Shown in pieces: positions 54,813 to 63,127 of a stretch of DNA of 64,000 bases. Made by a program: the position numbers and the translations under genes. The DNA comes from Propioniciclava sinopodophylli. Its GTDB lineage: Bacteria > Actinomycetota > Actinomycetes > Propionibacteriales > Propionibacteriaceae. Where the stretch lies: contig NZ_SDMQ01000013.1 of assembly GCF_004324755.1 (NCBI RefSeq), positions 1-64,000 of the forward strand. Reading direction: 5' to 3'. The notes under the pieces were generated by a model. The model had not been told where the DNA came from. It ran no database searches and was given only the letters and a program-made list of their open reading frames with translations. Position 1 is the first letter of the stretch. Every line of letters begins with the position of its first letter.

Positions 54813-55094
54813 TCAACGGCCGCCGGCGGAGAAGATGTTGCGGGCGATCTGCTCGAGCTGCTGGCTCAGCTCGGTGAGCTCCTGGCTGGCCTTGTCGAGG
54901 GCCGACTTGGTCTCGGGCCAAGTGGTGCTGCGGAATGTGATGGCCAGGGGGCCGTCCCAGTTGTTCGGGTCGGAGAGGATGCGCCCGTTGTTGTCGAGCT
55001 GGTTGATCTGCTCGGTGAGGCCGCCGTTGATGATGTTCTGGATCGCGCGGATGGCGTTCTCGGCTGCCTCGGTTGACTTGACGGTGCCGCTCAT
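54813..55094 (-). CDS. WXG100 family protein (ESAT-6-like)
   Basis: This 93-residue helical-hairpin protein has the WxG-type turn NWDGPLAITFRSTTW in the middle, two flanking amphipathic helices (~5–35, ~62–88) and a short tail. WXG100 proteins are secreted through type VII (ESX) systems as dimers, often with LXG/RHS toxins. GAAGGAG precedes the ATG. Its promoter has the same palindrome and −10 motif as both RHS genes, and its own terminator follows, so it is transcribed alone. No ESX ATPase (EccC/EssC) is in the window. Confidence 0.82.
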   Translation of the reverse strand: MSGTVKSTEAAENAIRAIQNIINGGLTEQINQLDNNGRILSDPNNWDGPLAITFRSTTWPETKSALDKASQELTELSQQLEQIARNIFSAGGR

Positions 55095-55171
55095 GGTGTC
55101 TCCTTCGTTGACTCGTCCTCGGTCGGGATACCCACGTCCATGAAGCTGTCGGGGGTGGGTCGACGCCGTCC

Positions 55172-55177
55172 ACGCTA
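55172..55177 (-). promoter_or_regulatory. −10 element of the WXG100 gene
   Basis: Read leftwards this is TAGCGT, inside GCCTGTTAGCGTGGACG, matching the second RHS promoter at 14 or more positions. Confidence 0.45.
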
Positions 55178-55217
55178 ACAGGCGCCAAGGACGAAACGAC
55201 ACCCGAGAACGCTGTTT

Positions 55218-55231
55218 GGGGAGTGCTCCCC
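55218..55231. promoter_or_regulatory. Shared palindrome GGGGAG-N2-CTCCCC, copy 3
   Basis: GGGGAGTGCTCCCC lies 124 bp before the WXG100 start, with its centre 50 bp upstream of the −10. Its two central bases are those of the opposite strand of copies 1 and 2. It is seven bases past the sialidase stop. Confidence 0.6.
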
Positions 55232-55237
55232 ACCCGT

Positions 55238-56419
55238 CTACCCGGTTCCCTGAGCGTGCCGACGAGCCTCGTGGCAAGGGTATTGGGGCCCTTCAGACCC
55301 GCGGTGGGGGAATGATGAGCCCGCGCCGGGGTCGGCCACCTCGGGAGGCTTGGCTGCGCCGGGGCGTCCGGCACGGGCGACGAGTGAGGCGGGCTCGCCG
55401 TTCAGGCCCAGTTCCGCGGCTTCGATGCGGGCGAAGACGATCTCGTCGTAGTCTCCGGCCTCCCAGGCCAGGCCGAGGGACCCGTCCGCCAGCTGCGCCG
55501 CCACCGAGTAGGCGGAGGCTCCCGCGTCCACGAGGACGGGCGGTGACCAGGTGTACCCGAGGTCGGCCGAGGTGCGCACGGACAGCCGGGTGCGGACGTC
55601 CGGGTCGTCGCACGTGGACGCCACCACCACGGGGCCACGATCAGTATCGAGCAGCGCCAGCCCGCCGTTGCACGCGGGATCGACCAGCGCGGGGTCGGAC
55701 ACGGGGGCGGAGAACGTCCGGCCCCCATCGACCGAGCGTGCCGCACGCCGCCGCGGCGTCGCGCGGGCATGCAGCAGCACGGAGCCGTCGGGCAGGCCGA
55801 GCACCTTGTTTTCGTCACAGTCGGGGCCCACCCGCTCGCCGAGCGTCCAGGTGTCGCCACCGTCATCGGAGTACGCGGTCGCCGCGTAGTGCTGGCCGTC
55901 GGTGGTGCGCAGGACGAACGGCTGCAGCAGGCGGGTCCGGGTCACGGAGCCGTTGCCGGACGAGGCGAACATGCCGGTCACGTCGGCGGGCTTGAGGGCG
56001 GTGAGGTCGCGGTGTCGCCAGGTGAGTCCGTCGTCGTCGGAGACCGACAGCCACAGCTCGAGTCCGGCGGCGTCGGGACCGGCGTCCGCGGAGAAGAACG
56101 AGCGTCCGGTGGAGCCGACGTACCAGCAGAACACGCGGCCCGAGTCGGGGTCGACCACGAACGACGCGTCGCCGAAGCCGCGCCCGGGCTCGTGGCGGCG
56201 CAGCACGCGGGCGTCCGACCAGGTCAGGCCGTGGTCGTCGGAGTGCCGCAGCGCGATGTCGAAGTCGCCGGGCAGGTCGCGCCAGTCGAGGCGGACGTCG
56301 TAGGCCGCCAGCACGCGGCCCGACCCGGTGACCGCCAGGGCCGGGATCCGGTAGACCGGCGCGGCGAACGCCGAGCCCGGGAACGGGTCGCCCGAGCGGG
56401 CCAGCACCACAGCGTCCAC
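55238..56419 (-). CDS. Exo-alpha-sialidase
   Basis: This 393-residue enzyme has the YRIPAL motif near residue 20, which carries the first arginine of the triad, and five Asp-box-like turns (SDDHGLTWSD, SDDDGLTWRH, SDDGGDTWTL, SVDGGRTFSA, SADLGYTWSP). It cuts terminal sialic acid from glycans or oligosaccharides. There is no signal peptide, so it may act on sialyl-oligosaccharides inside the cell or leave by another route. The GTG at 56419 is one base after the nanE stop. The last ~35 residues (after AAELGLNGEP) are basic, His/Pro-rich and unlike the family, possibly a recent extension. Confidence 0.88.
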   Translation of the reverse strand: MDAVVLARSGDPFPGSAFAAPVYRIPALAVTGSGRVLAAYDVRLDWRDLPGDFDIALRHSDDHGLTWSDARVLRRHEPGRGFGDASFVVDPDSGRVFCWYVGSTGRSFFSADAGPDAAGLELWLSVSDDDGLTWRHRDLTALKPADVTGMFASSGNGSVTRTRLLQPFVLRTTDGQHYAATAYSDDGGDTWTLGERVGPDCDENKVLGLPDGSVLLHARATPRRRAARSVDGGRTFSAPVSDPALVDPACNGGLALLDTDRGPVVVASTCDDPDVRTRLSVRTSADLGYTWSPPVLVDAGASAYSVAAQLADGSLGLAWEAGDYDEIVFARIEAAELGLNGEPASLVARAGRPGAAKPPEVADPGAGSSFPHRGSEGPQYPCHEARRHAQGTG

Positions 56420-56420
56420 G

Positions 56421-57140
56421 TCAGGCCGCCGCGACGGCCTCGGCGAACCAGCGCGTGATCGAGGTCGGGTGGGTGATGGCGGTGCCGACCACGACGGACC
56501 AGGCCCCGCGCCGGACGGCCTCGGCGGCCTGAGCGGTGGTGTGCACGCGGCCCTCGACGAACACCGGCACGGGGCAGTCCGAGCCGGCAGGGCCACGGGC
56601 GCCCGCCGAACCCGCGAGCGCCACCATGCCGTCCACGACCTCCCAGTCGGGCCCGTCGGTCTTCTCACGCTCGCCCGTGTACCCCGCCAGCGTGGTACCC
56701 AGGATGTCGACGCCCGCGGCCAGCGCGGCCTCGGCGTCCCCGACGGAACCACAGTCGGCCATCACGAGCACGTCGGGGAACCGCTCGCGCAGCCCGGCGA
56801 CCGTCTCGGCCAGGCTGAGGCCGTCCGGGCGCGGGCGGCGGGTGCCGTCGAGCGCCACGATCTCGCAGCCGGTCTCGGCCACGGCGATGCAGTCGGCCAG
56901 CGTGGGCGTGATGTAGACGCCGGTGTCGCCGACCTTGACCAGGCCGATGATCGGCACCGACACGACCTCACGCATGGCGCGCAGGTCGTCCAGCCCCTTG
57001 CCACGGATGCCGACGGCCCCGCCCGCCACCGCCGCCTGCGCGACCTGCGCCATCGTGCGCGGGTCGAGCATCGGCTCGCCGGGGTAGGCCTGGCAGGAGA
57101 CGACCAGGCCGCCCCTCATCGAATCCAGCAGCGCGTTCAC
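56421..57140 (-). CDS. nanE: N-acetylmannosamine-6-phosphate 2-epimerase
   Basis: This 239-residue TIM-barrel enzyme converts N-acetylmannosamine-6-phosphate to N-acetylglucosamine-6-phosphate. It shows GGLVVSCQAYPGEPM, AGGAVGIRGKG, GLVKVGDTGVYITPTL, EIVALDGTRRPRPDG (with the catalytic-lysine and arginine positions) and GTTLAGYTGE, the standard NanE series. The start is GTG 57140, one base after the nanK stop. It is the third catabolic gene of the sialic-acid operon; nagA and nagB, needed downstream, are not in the window. Confidence 0.95.
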   Translation of the reverse strand: MNALLDSMRGGLVVSCQAYPGEPMLDPRTMAQVAQAAVAGGAVGIRGKGLDDLRAMREVVSVPIIGLVKVGDTGVYITPTLADCIAVAETGCEIVALDGTRRPRPDGLSLAETVAGLRERFPDVLVMADCGSVGDAEAALAAGVDILGTTLAGYTGEREKTDGPDWEVVDGMVALAGSAGARGPAGSDCPVPVFVEGRVHTTAQAAEAVRRGAWSVVVGTAITHPTSITRWFAEAVAAA

Positions 57141-57141
57141 G

Positions 57142-58098
57142 TCACTCCTCGTCGTCGGTGTGGACGCCCGCCAGCCGGAAGGCGTCCCTGGCCGCGCCGA
57201 GCAGCGCGGCGTTGTTGCGTTGGGTGGCCCGCTTGACCTGCACGCCGCGCAGGGCCTCCGGGACGCCGTCACGCAGTTCGTCGGTCATGGCCGTCCACCA
57301 CGCGGACTTCGGCGCCGGCACGCCGCCGCCCAGCACGATCACCTCGGGGTCGAGCGCGAGCACCAGCCACGACAGCACGCGCCCCACCCGGCGTCCGAGC
57401 GTCCGGACGACCCGGTCGGCGAGCTCGTCGCCCTCGCGGGCCAGCGCCATCACATCCTGGCCGCGCGCGGCGGGGGCACCACCACCCAGCGCACGGTAGG
57501 TGCGCAGGATCGCAGGCCCGGCGGCCACGTGCTCGAACAGGTGCGGCCCCGGTCCCTCGACGAGACCGTCCGCCAGGTCGAGACGCAGGCTGCCCACCTC
57601 GCCGGCCATGTGATGCGTCCCACGCATCACCTGCCCATCGCGGCAGAAGGCCGCACCGATCCCGGTGCCGACCGCGAGCATGAGCATCGAGGACGCCCCC
57701 GCCCCGGCCCCGCGCCAGCACTCGCCCACGGCGTGGGCGTCCACGTCGTTCTGCACGTGGATCGGCAGGTCGGACGCCCACGGCAACCGCGCGCGCAGCC
57801 CCGCGACCACGTCGGTGCCTCGCCACCCGGTGACGGTGTCGGTCGCCGAGACGACAACCCCCCGGTCGACGTCGATGGCCCCGGCCGCACCGATGCCGAT
57901 CCCGGCCACGGCGTCCGCCGCGACGCGCTCGCGGCACGAGTCGAGCGCCCGCGCCATCACGTCGAGCATCGCGTCGGCCCCCTCGTGGGCGGGCGTCGGC
58001 AGCTTCACCTTGGGCAGGACGAGCGCACCCGAAGCGTCCACCACGGTGGCCGCGGTCTTGGTGCCGCCGAGGTCGACGGCGATCGCGAGGGGCGACAT
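57142..58098 (-). CDS. nanK: ROK-family N-acetylmannosamine kinase
   Basis: This 318-residue protein has the ROK ATP-binding start (LAIAVDLGGTKTAATVVDASG), the sugar-binding ND motif (HVQNDVDAHAVGECWRGAG) and a GTGIGAAF loop. It phosphorylates N-acetylmannosamine to the 6-phosphate. The usual zinc site of ROK kinases (CxCGxxGC) is absent; the region reads AGEVGSLRLDLADGLVEGPG with no cysteines, so it is a zinc-free variant or has a different substrate. Its context between nanA and nanE supports the NanK role. The start overlaps the nanA stop by one base. Confidence 0.88.
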   Translation of the reverse strand: MSPLAIAVDLGGTKTAATVVDASGALVLPKVKLPTPAHEGADAMLDVMARALDSCRERVAADAVAGIGIGAAGAIDVDRGVVVSATDTVTGWRGTDVVAGLRARLPWASDLPIHVQNDVDAHAVGECWRGAGAGASSMLMLAVGTGIGAAFCRDGQVMRGTHHMAGEVGSLRLDLADGLVEGPGPHLFEHVAAGPAILRTYRALGGGAPAARGQDVMALAREGDELADRVVRTLGRRVGRVLSWLVLALDPEVIVLGGGVPAPKSAWWTAMTDELRDGVPEALRGVQVKRATQRNNAALLGAARDAFRLAGVHTDDEE

Positions 58099-59012
58099 CA
58101 GATCAGGCCGACCTCGCGCACGATCGCCACGATACCGGCGACCTCGTCGTCCGACAGGGCCTCGATCGGGGCTGGCATGGTGGCCGACGTGATCACCCCC
58201 AGCGCGGCGCAGGCGGCCTTGAAGGCGCCGATCCCGCCGGCGTCGCCGGAGCGTCCCTGCGGCACGAACGCGATCTCGAAGAGGCGGTTGATGCGGTCCT
58301 GCTCGGTGCGGGCGGCGTCCCAGTCGCCGCGCTCGGCGGCGTTGAACATCCGCACGTAGCCGGCGGGGTCGACGTTCGCCAGGCCCGGCACGCAGCCGTC
58401 GGCGCCCAGCAGCAGCATGCCGTCGCAGACGACCTCGTGGCCGGTCGAGACCGACAGCGGCGAACCGGCGGCGCGGTTGGCGTCCACCAGCCGGCGGAAG
58501 CCGACGTCGTCACCGGAGGAGTCCTTGACCCCGGCGATGACGCCCTCGCGGCCCAGCTGGACGAGCATGTCGCGGGCGAGCTTGGCCGGGCCGCGCACGG
58601 GCACGTCGTAGGCGATCACGGGAATCGACACCGACGCGGCGACGATCCGGAAGTGCTCGGCGATCTCGGCGGCGTTGTTCAGCGCGTAGAGCGGCGCGGT
58701 AACGACGACGGCGGCGGCGCCCAGCGCCTCGGCGCGGCGGGCCTGCTCGGCGATGCGGCGGGCGGTGAGGTCGGGCGTCCCCACGACCACGGGCACGCGT
58801 CCGGCGGTGGTGGCGACGACGCGCTCGACGACGGTGTCCCGCTCGGCGTCGGTCAGGTAGGCCACCTGGCCGGAGCTGCCGAGCACGAACAGGCCGTGGA
58901 CACCGCCGGCGAGCAGGTGCTCGACCAGGCGGTCGAGGCTGTCGAGATCGAGGGAGCCATCGGGGTGGAAGGGAGTGAGAAGGGGCGGGATGATGCCGCG
59001 CAGGATGGACAT
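58098..59012 (-). CDS. nanA: N-acetylneuraminate lyase (DHDPS family)
   Basis: This 304-residue aldolase has the family's TPF near the start, GSSGQVAYLT (in place of the GTTGE-type loop), the tyrosine in PVIAYDVPVR, and the Schiff-base lysine in IAGVKDSSGD. The first step of sialic-acid catabolism cleaves N-acetylneuraminate to N-acetylmannosamine and pyruvate. The sequence alone does not exclude another 2-keto-3-deoxy-acid aldolase, but the nanK–nanE–sialidase neighbours make lyase most likely. Confidence 0.88.
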   Translation of the reverse strand: MSILRGIIPPLLTPFHPDGSLDLDSLDRLVEHLLAGGVHGLFVLGSSGQVAYLTDAERDTVVERVVATTAGRVPVVVGTPDLTARRIAEQARRAEALGAAAVVVTAPLYALNNAAEIAEHFRIVAASVSIPVIAYDVPVRGPAKLARDMLVQLGREGVIAGVKDSSGDDVGFRRLVDANRAAGSPLSVSTGHEVVCDGMLLLGADGCVPGLANVDPAGYVRMFNAAERGDWDAARTEQDRINRLFEIAFVPQGRSGDAGGIGAFKAACAALGVITSATMPAPIEALSDDEVAGIVAIVREVGLI

Positions 59013-59021
59013 GTCAGAGCC

Positions 59022-59933
59022 TCACAGAAGGGACGGGACGGCACCCAGCAGCGTGCGGGTGTAGTCGTGGGACGGGTGGTTGAAGAGCTGCTCGGTGGGG
59101 CCGGTCTCGACGATCTGGCCGGCGAACATGACCGCCATGCGGTCGGAGACGTAGCGCACCGTGGAGATGTCGTGGCTGATGAAGACCATGCCCAGCCCCA
59201 GTTCGTCCTTGAGGTCGGTCAGCAGGTTGAGCACCTGGGCGCGGACCGAGACGTCGAGGGCCGAGGTGGGCTCGTCGGCGACGATGATGTCCGGCTCGAG
59301 GGCCAGCGCGCGGGCGATGGCGACGCGCTGCCGCTGGCCGCCCGAGATCTGGCGGGGCAGGACGTCGAGCGCCGACAGCGGGAGGCCGACCAGCCCGAGC
59401 AGGCGCTTGACGCGCTCCTCGCGCTCGTCCTCGGTGCCGATGCCGTGCACCGTGAGCGGGTCGATCAGCTGCTCGCGGACGAGCATGCGCGGGTTGAGCG
59501 CGGTGGCCGGGTCCTGGAACACGACCGACACCGCGCGGCCCAGCTCGCGCCGCGACGCCGCGTCGTAGCCGAGCGGACGCCCGCGGAACAGCACCTCGCC
59601 CTGCGTGGGCCGCTGCAGGCCCACCAGCACGCGGGCCAGGGTCGACTTGCCACAGCCCGACTCGCCGACGATGCCGACGGTCTCGCCGCGGGAGACCTGG
59701 AAGTCGACGTCGTTGACGGCGTGCACGGTGCCGGGCTTGAACAGCCCGCCGGTACGCGTCCTGTGGATGACGTGGACGCCCTTGAGCTGCAGCGTCGGCG
59801 CCCCGGCGACCGGCGTGTGCGAGCGGACGTCGGCGTCGGATGCCGGGGCGGTCGACGGGCCGTCGGCAGGCACGGACAGCGCGGCGTGGCCCGGGGGCAG
59901 CCCGGTGCCGGACAGCGGTGCGGAGTCGGTCAT
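59022..59933 (-). CDS. Dipeptide/sialic-acid-type ABC transporter ATP-binding protein
   Basis: This 303-residue ABC ATPase of the DppF/OppF type has Walker A GESGCGKSTL, Q-loop VVFQDP, signature ISGGQRQRVAIARAL, Walker B IIVADEP and H-loop FISHD. Its N-terminal ~48 residues are a Pro/Ala-rich extension. It energises import through the two permease domains encoded upstream. The start overlaps the stop of the permease–ATPase fusion gene by four bases. It corresponds to the second ATPase of SiaEFGI/SAT2-like sialic-acid importers. Confidence 0.9.
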   Translation of the reverse strand: MTDSAPLSGTGLPPGHAALSVPADGPSTAPASDADVRSHTPVAGAPTLQLKGVHVIHRTRTGGLFKPGTVHAVNDVDFQVSRGETVGIVGESGCGKSTLARVLVGLQRPTQGEVLFRGRPLGYDAASRRELGRAVSVVFQDPATALNPRMLVREQLIDPLTVHGIGTEDEREERVKRLLGLVGLPLSALDVLPRQISGGQRQRVAIARALALEPDIIVADEPTSALDVSVRAQVLNLLTDLKDELGLGMVFISHDISTVRYVSDRMAVMFAGQIVETGPTEQLFNHPSHDYTRTLLGAVPSLL

Positions 59934-62008
59934 CGCTGGGCCTCCTCGGTGTAGGCGGAGTCGGGGTGGGCCGCGTAGCGGTGCCCGGTGTCGGAGACGG
60001 CGACCATCGCGGGCCGGACGTCGAGGCCGACGGTCGGGTGCGACGAGCGCGGGGCGAACCGGTCGCCCTTGACGAACTCGCGCGGGCTGGGCACGACGCC
60101 GGGCACCTGGTGCAGGCGGCCGGAGCCGGACTCGATCGACAGCACCGCGCCCAGCAGGCCGCGGGTGTACTCGTGGCGCGGATCGGTGAGGATCTCCAGC
60201 GTGGGGCCGGTCTCGACGACCTGGCCTGCGTACATGACGGTGATCCGGTGGGCGACCGACGCGACGAGCGCGAGGTCGTGCGACACGAACACCATCGCGA
60301 AGCCGAGCTTGGTGCGCAGTTCGTTCAGCAGGTCGACGACCTGCTTCTGCACGGTCACGTCCAGCGCGGTGGTCGGTTCGTCGGCGATGACCAGCTTGGG
60401 GTTGCGGGTCAGGGCCATGGCGATGAGGACGCGCTGGCGCTGGCCACCCGACAGCTCGTGCGGGTAGGACGCCAGCGTCCGGACCGGGTCGAGGCCCACC
60501 AGATTGAGCAGTTCCTCGGCGCTGCGCTGGCCTCCGCGCGAGGTGAGCTGCTTGAACTGCGCCTTGATGAGCATGGACGGGTTCAGCGAGCTGAGGGCGT
60601 CCTGGTAGATCATCGCGATCTCGTGGCCGCGCAGGGCGTTGTGCTCGGAGGGGCTGAGCTTGAGCAGGTCGACCCCGTTGAACAGGATCTCGCCGGTCAG
60701 CTTCGCGGTCGGGGGCAGCAGGCCCATGATCGCCATCGACGTGATCGACTTGCCGCAGCCGGACTCGCCGACCAGGCCCATCGTCTCGCCGGGGCGCACC
60801 TCGAAGGACACGTTGTCGACGATCTCGACGTCGTCGTGGGCGTTGGGGAAGGAGATCGAGAGGTTCCTGACCTCCAGGAGGGGGGCGGCCGTGGCGTCCG
60901 CCCTGGACAGCACGAGCCGGTCGTTGCGGGCCAGCTCGGCGGCCTTGAGGGAGGCCAGCCGCCTCTGGAGGGTGTCGGCCTGCGCGACGTGCGCGGCGGC
61001 GATGCCCGCGGCAGCGCCGGCGCCGCTCATGGACTCCTCGTCGGCCTGCACGTTGACGCGCTTCTTGATCTTCGGCGAGGCCAGCGAGTCGGTCAGGCCC
61101 TCGGACAACACGTTCAGGCTCAGCGTGGTGACGAGGATGAGCAGGCCGGGGAAGAAGGTCGTCCACCAGTGGCCCGACAGCAGCAGGATCTTGCCCTCGC
61201 TCAGCATGTTGCCCCACGTGGGCGTGTTCACCGAGGTGATGCCGGCGCCGATGAAGGACAGGGACGCCTCGAACACGATCGCGTCGGCGACCAGCACGGT
61301 GGCGAACACGAGGATCGGCGCGATGCAGTTGCGGGCGACGTGCTTGGCGAGGATCCACCACGTGCGCGCCCCCATCACCTGGGAGGCGGCGACGTAGTCC
61401 TCGCCGAACTGGGCCAGGACGTTGGCGCGGACGACGCGGGTGAGCTGCGGCACGTACAGCAGGGCGATGGCGATGATGACCACGGGCAGGATCGGCAGGC
61501 GCGAGCTGAGCGCGAGCACCAGGACAGCCGCCAGCGCGATGCCGGGGAAGCTCATGATGACGTCGAGCACGCGCATGAGCACCTCGGAGACCCACCTGCG
61601 CGACGTCGCCGCGATCGAGCCGAGGACGGCGGCGACGGCGAGCGCCAGGCCGGTGGCGGCGAGGCCGACGACGAGCGAGATGCGGGTGCCGTGGACGGCG
61701 CGGGAGAAGATGTCGCGGCCGCCGTCGTCCGTGCCGAACCAGAACATCGAGTTCGGGGGCACCGAGTTGTCGGGGATGACGGTCTTGCCCACGCCGGCGA
61801 TCTCGACCTCCTGCATGACGACCATGTCGGCCGGCACGAGGCTCGTCGCGTCGGGGGAGTAGGGGGCGATCACGGGGGCGAAGATCGCGACGAGGGCCAT
61901 CAGCGTCAGCACGACGACGGCGATCTTGGAGCCGATGGGCAGGGACTTGAAGCCCTGGAACCGCAGGCCGGGCTGGTGCAGCTTGGTGCGGGAGTCGGCG
62001 GACAGCAT
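59930..62008 (-). CDS. ABC transporter permease–ATPase fusion (DppC–DppD type)
   Basis: This 692-residue fusion has an N-terminal permease domain (residues ~25–330, six helices, FGTDDGGRDIFSRAVHGTR and GARTWWILAKHVARN with the EAA loop), a linker, then an ABC ATPase domain (~395–655, GESGCGKSITSMA, LSGGQRQRVLIAMAL, LVIADEPTTALD, VSHD) and a DppD-type C-terminal segment. Such fusions occur in sialic-acid importers of actinobacteria such as the corynebacterial SiaEFGI system. It begins on the last base of the permease stop codon. Confidence 0.9.
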   Translation of the reverse strand: MLSADSRTKLHQPGLRFQGFKSLPIGSKIAVVVLTLMALVAIFAPVIAPYSPDATSLVPADMVVMQEVEIAGVGKTVIPDNSVPPNSMFWFGTDDGGRDIFSRAVHGTRISLVVGLAATGLALAVAAVLGSIAATSRRWVSEVLMRVLDVIMSFPGIALAAVLVLALSSRLPILPVVIIAIALLYVPQLTRVVRANVLAQFGEDYVAASQVMGARTWWILAKHVARNCIAPILVFATVLVADAIVFEASLSFIGAGITSVNTPTWGNMLSEGKILLLSGHWWTTFFPGLLILVTTLSLNVLSEGLTDSLASPKIKKRVNVQADEESMSGAGAAAGIAAAHVAQADTLQRRLASLKAAELARNDRLVLSRADATAAPLLEVRNLSISFPNAHDDVEIVDNVSFEVRPGETMGLVGESGCGKSITSMAIMGLLPPTAKLTGEILFNGVDLLKLSPSEHNALRGHEIAMIYQDALSSLNPSMLIKAQFKQLTSRGGQRSAEELLNLVGLDPVRTLASYPHELSGGQRQRVLIAMALTRNPKLVIADEPTTALDVTVQKQVVDLLNELRTKLGFAMVFVSHDLALVASVAHRITVMYAGQVVETGPTLEILTDPRHEYTRGLLGAVLSIESGSGRLHQVPGVVPSPREFVKGDRFAPRSSHPTVGLDVRPAMVAVSDTGHRYAAHPDSAYTEEAQR

Positions 62009-62973
62009 CAGATGCTCCTGATCCGGGGGTTGACCAGCACGTACAGCAGGTCGACCACCAGGTTGATGACGATGAACGCGATGGCGACGGTGATCGTCAC
62101 GCCCTGGACGATGTTCACGTCGTTGCGGGTGATGCCCTGGAAGATGAGCTGGCCCATGCCCTTGATGTTGAAGATCATCTCGATGACCACGGCGCCACCC
62201 ATCAGGTAGCCGACGCGCAGGCCGAGCACCGTGAGCGGGGTGATCAACGCGTTGCGCAGGACGTTGCGGGCAATCACGACGGGCTTGGGGATGCCGGCAC
62301 CGATGGCGGTGCGGACGTAGTCCTTGTCGAGCTCCTCGACCATGGCGGTGCGGACGACGCGGGTGAGTGACCCGGCGACCGGAATGGCGAGGGAGATGGC
62401 GGGCAGCGCGATCTGGTTGACGTAGCCGGCCGGGTCCTGGCTGAACGGGACCCAGTCGTTGACCAGCGCCGGGAAGGTGCCGGTGCCGCCGGGCACGGTG
62501 GAGAACGCCTGGATCAGCAGCAACGCCAGCCAGAAGGACGGGGTGGCGAGGCCTGCGATCGACAGGACGCGGATCACCTGGTCGGGCCACTGGTCGCGGT
62601 AGAGGGCGGCGACGACGCCGAGCACCAGCGCGAACACGACGGCGATGATCAGGCCGATGAACGTCAGCTGCAGCGTGATCGGGAAGCTCTCGGCGACCAT
62701 CTGCGTGATCGGGACGCCGGTGAACGACTGGCCGAGGTCGCCCTGCACCAGCATGGCGAGGTAGCGGCCGAGACGGACGAGCACGGGATCGTCGAGGCCG
62801 TTGGCGACGCGGTAGGCCTCCAGCGCCTCGAGCGAGGCGGACTCGCCCAGCGCCAGGCGTGCCGGGTCGGCCGTGGACAGCGACATCACGAAGAAGACCA
62901 GCAACGTCACGCCCAGGACCATGATCGGCATCGCCAGCAGGCGGCGTCCGAGCAGGCGGAACAGGTTGGACAC
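62008..62973 (-). CDS. ABC transporter permease (DppB type)
   Basis: This 321-residue protein has six membrane helices (~10–32, ~100–122, ~135–155, ~180–205, ~240–262, ~285–308), the DppB start FRLLGRRLLAMPIMVLGVTLLVFFVM and the EAA loop region RTAIGAGIPKPVVIARNVLRNALI. It pairs with the permease half of the fusion protein. The gene begins after a 154-bp gap that contains a hairpin. Its TGA overlaps the next ATG by one base. Confidence 0.9.
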   Translation of the reverse strand: MSNLFRLLGRRLLAMPIMVLGVTLLVFFVMSLSTADPARLALGESASLEALEAYRVANGLDDPVLVRLGRYLAMLVQGDLGQSFTGVPITQMVAESFPITLQLTFIGLIIAVVFALVLGVVAALYRDQWPDQVIRVLSIAGLATPSFWLALLLIQAFSTVPGGTGTFPALVNDWVPFSQDPAGYVNQIALPAISLAIPVAGSLTRVVRTAMVEELDKDYVRTAIGAGIPKPVVIARNVLRNALITPLTVLGLRVGYLMGGAVVIEMIFNIKGMGQLIFQGITRNDVNIVQGVTITVAIAFIVINLVVDLLYVLVNPRIRSI

Positions 62974-63092
62974 GGTGGATCGCTCCTAGCGAAGGGGGGA
63001 CTCATCGAGGGCGACGGCGGCTACGCCAACGGGTCGCCGTCGACCCGGATGAATCACACCTCGGGTGGTGTGGGGTGGGGTGAGGAGGGGGC

Positions 63093-63122
63093 GAGGGGGC
63101 GCCGCACGGGCAGCGCCCCCTC
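63093..63122 (-). terminator. Hairpin directly after the binding-protein gene
   Basis: GAGGGGGCGC and GCGCCCCCTC form a 10-bp GC stem with a 10-base loop, five bases past the binding-protein stop. Placed inside the operon, it could protect the binding-protein mRNA or partly terminate, giving more binding protein than permease. Confidence 0.5.
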
Positions 63123-63127
63123 CCGGA

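Noticed and set aside
59840-62209. A long plus-strand frame through the ABC transporter genes
   Set aside because: It is the antisense shadow of the permease–ATPase fusion and has no family features.
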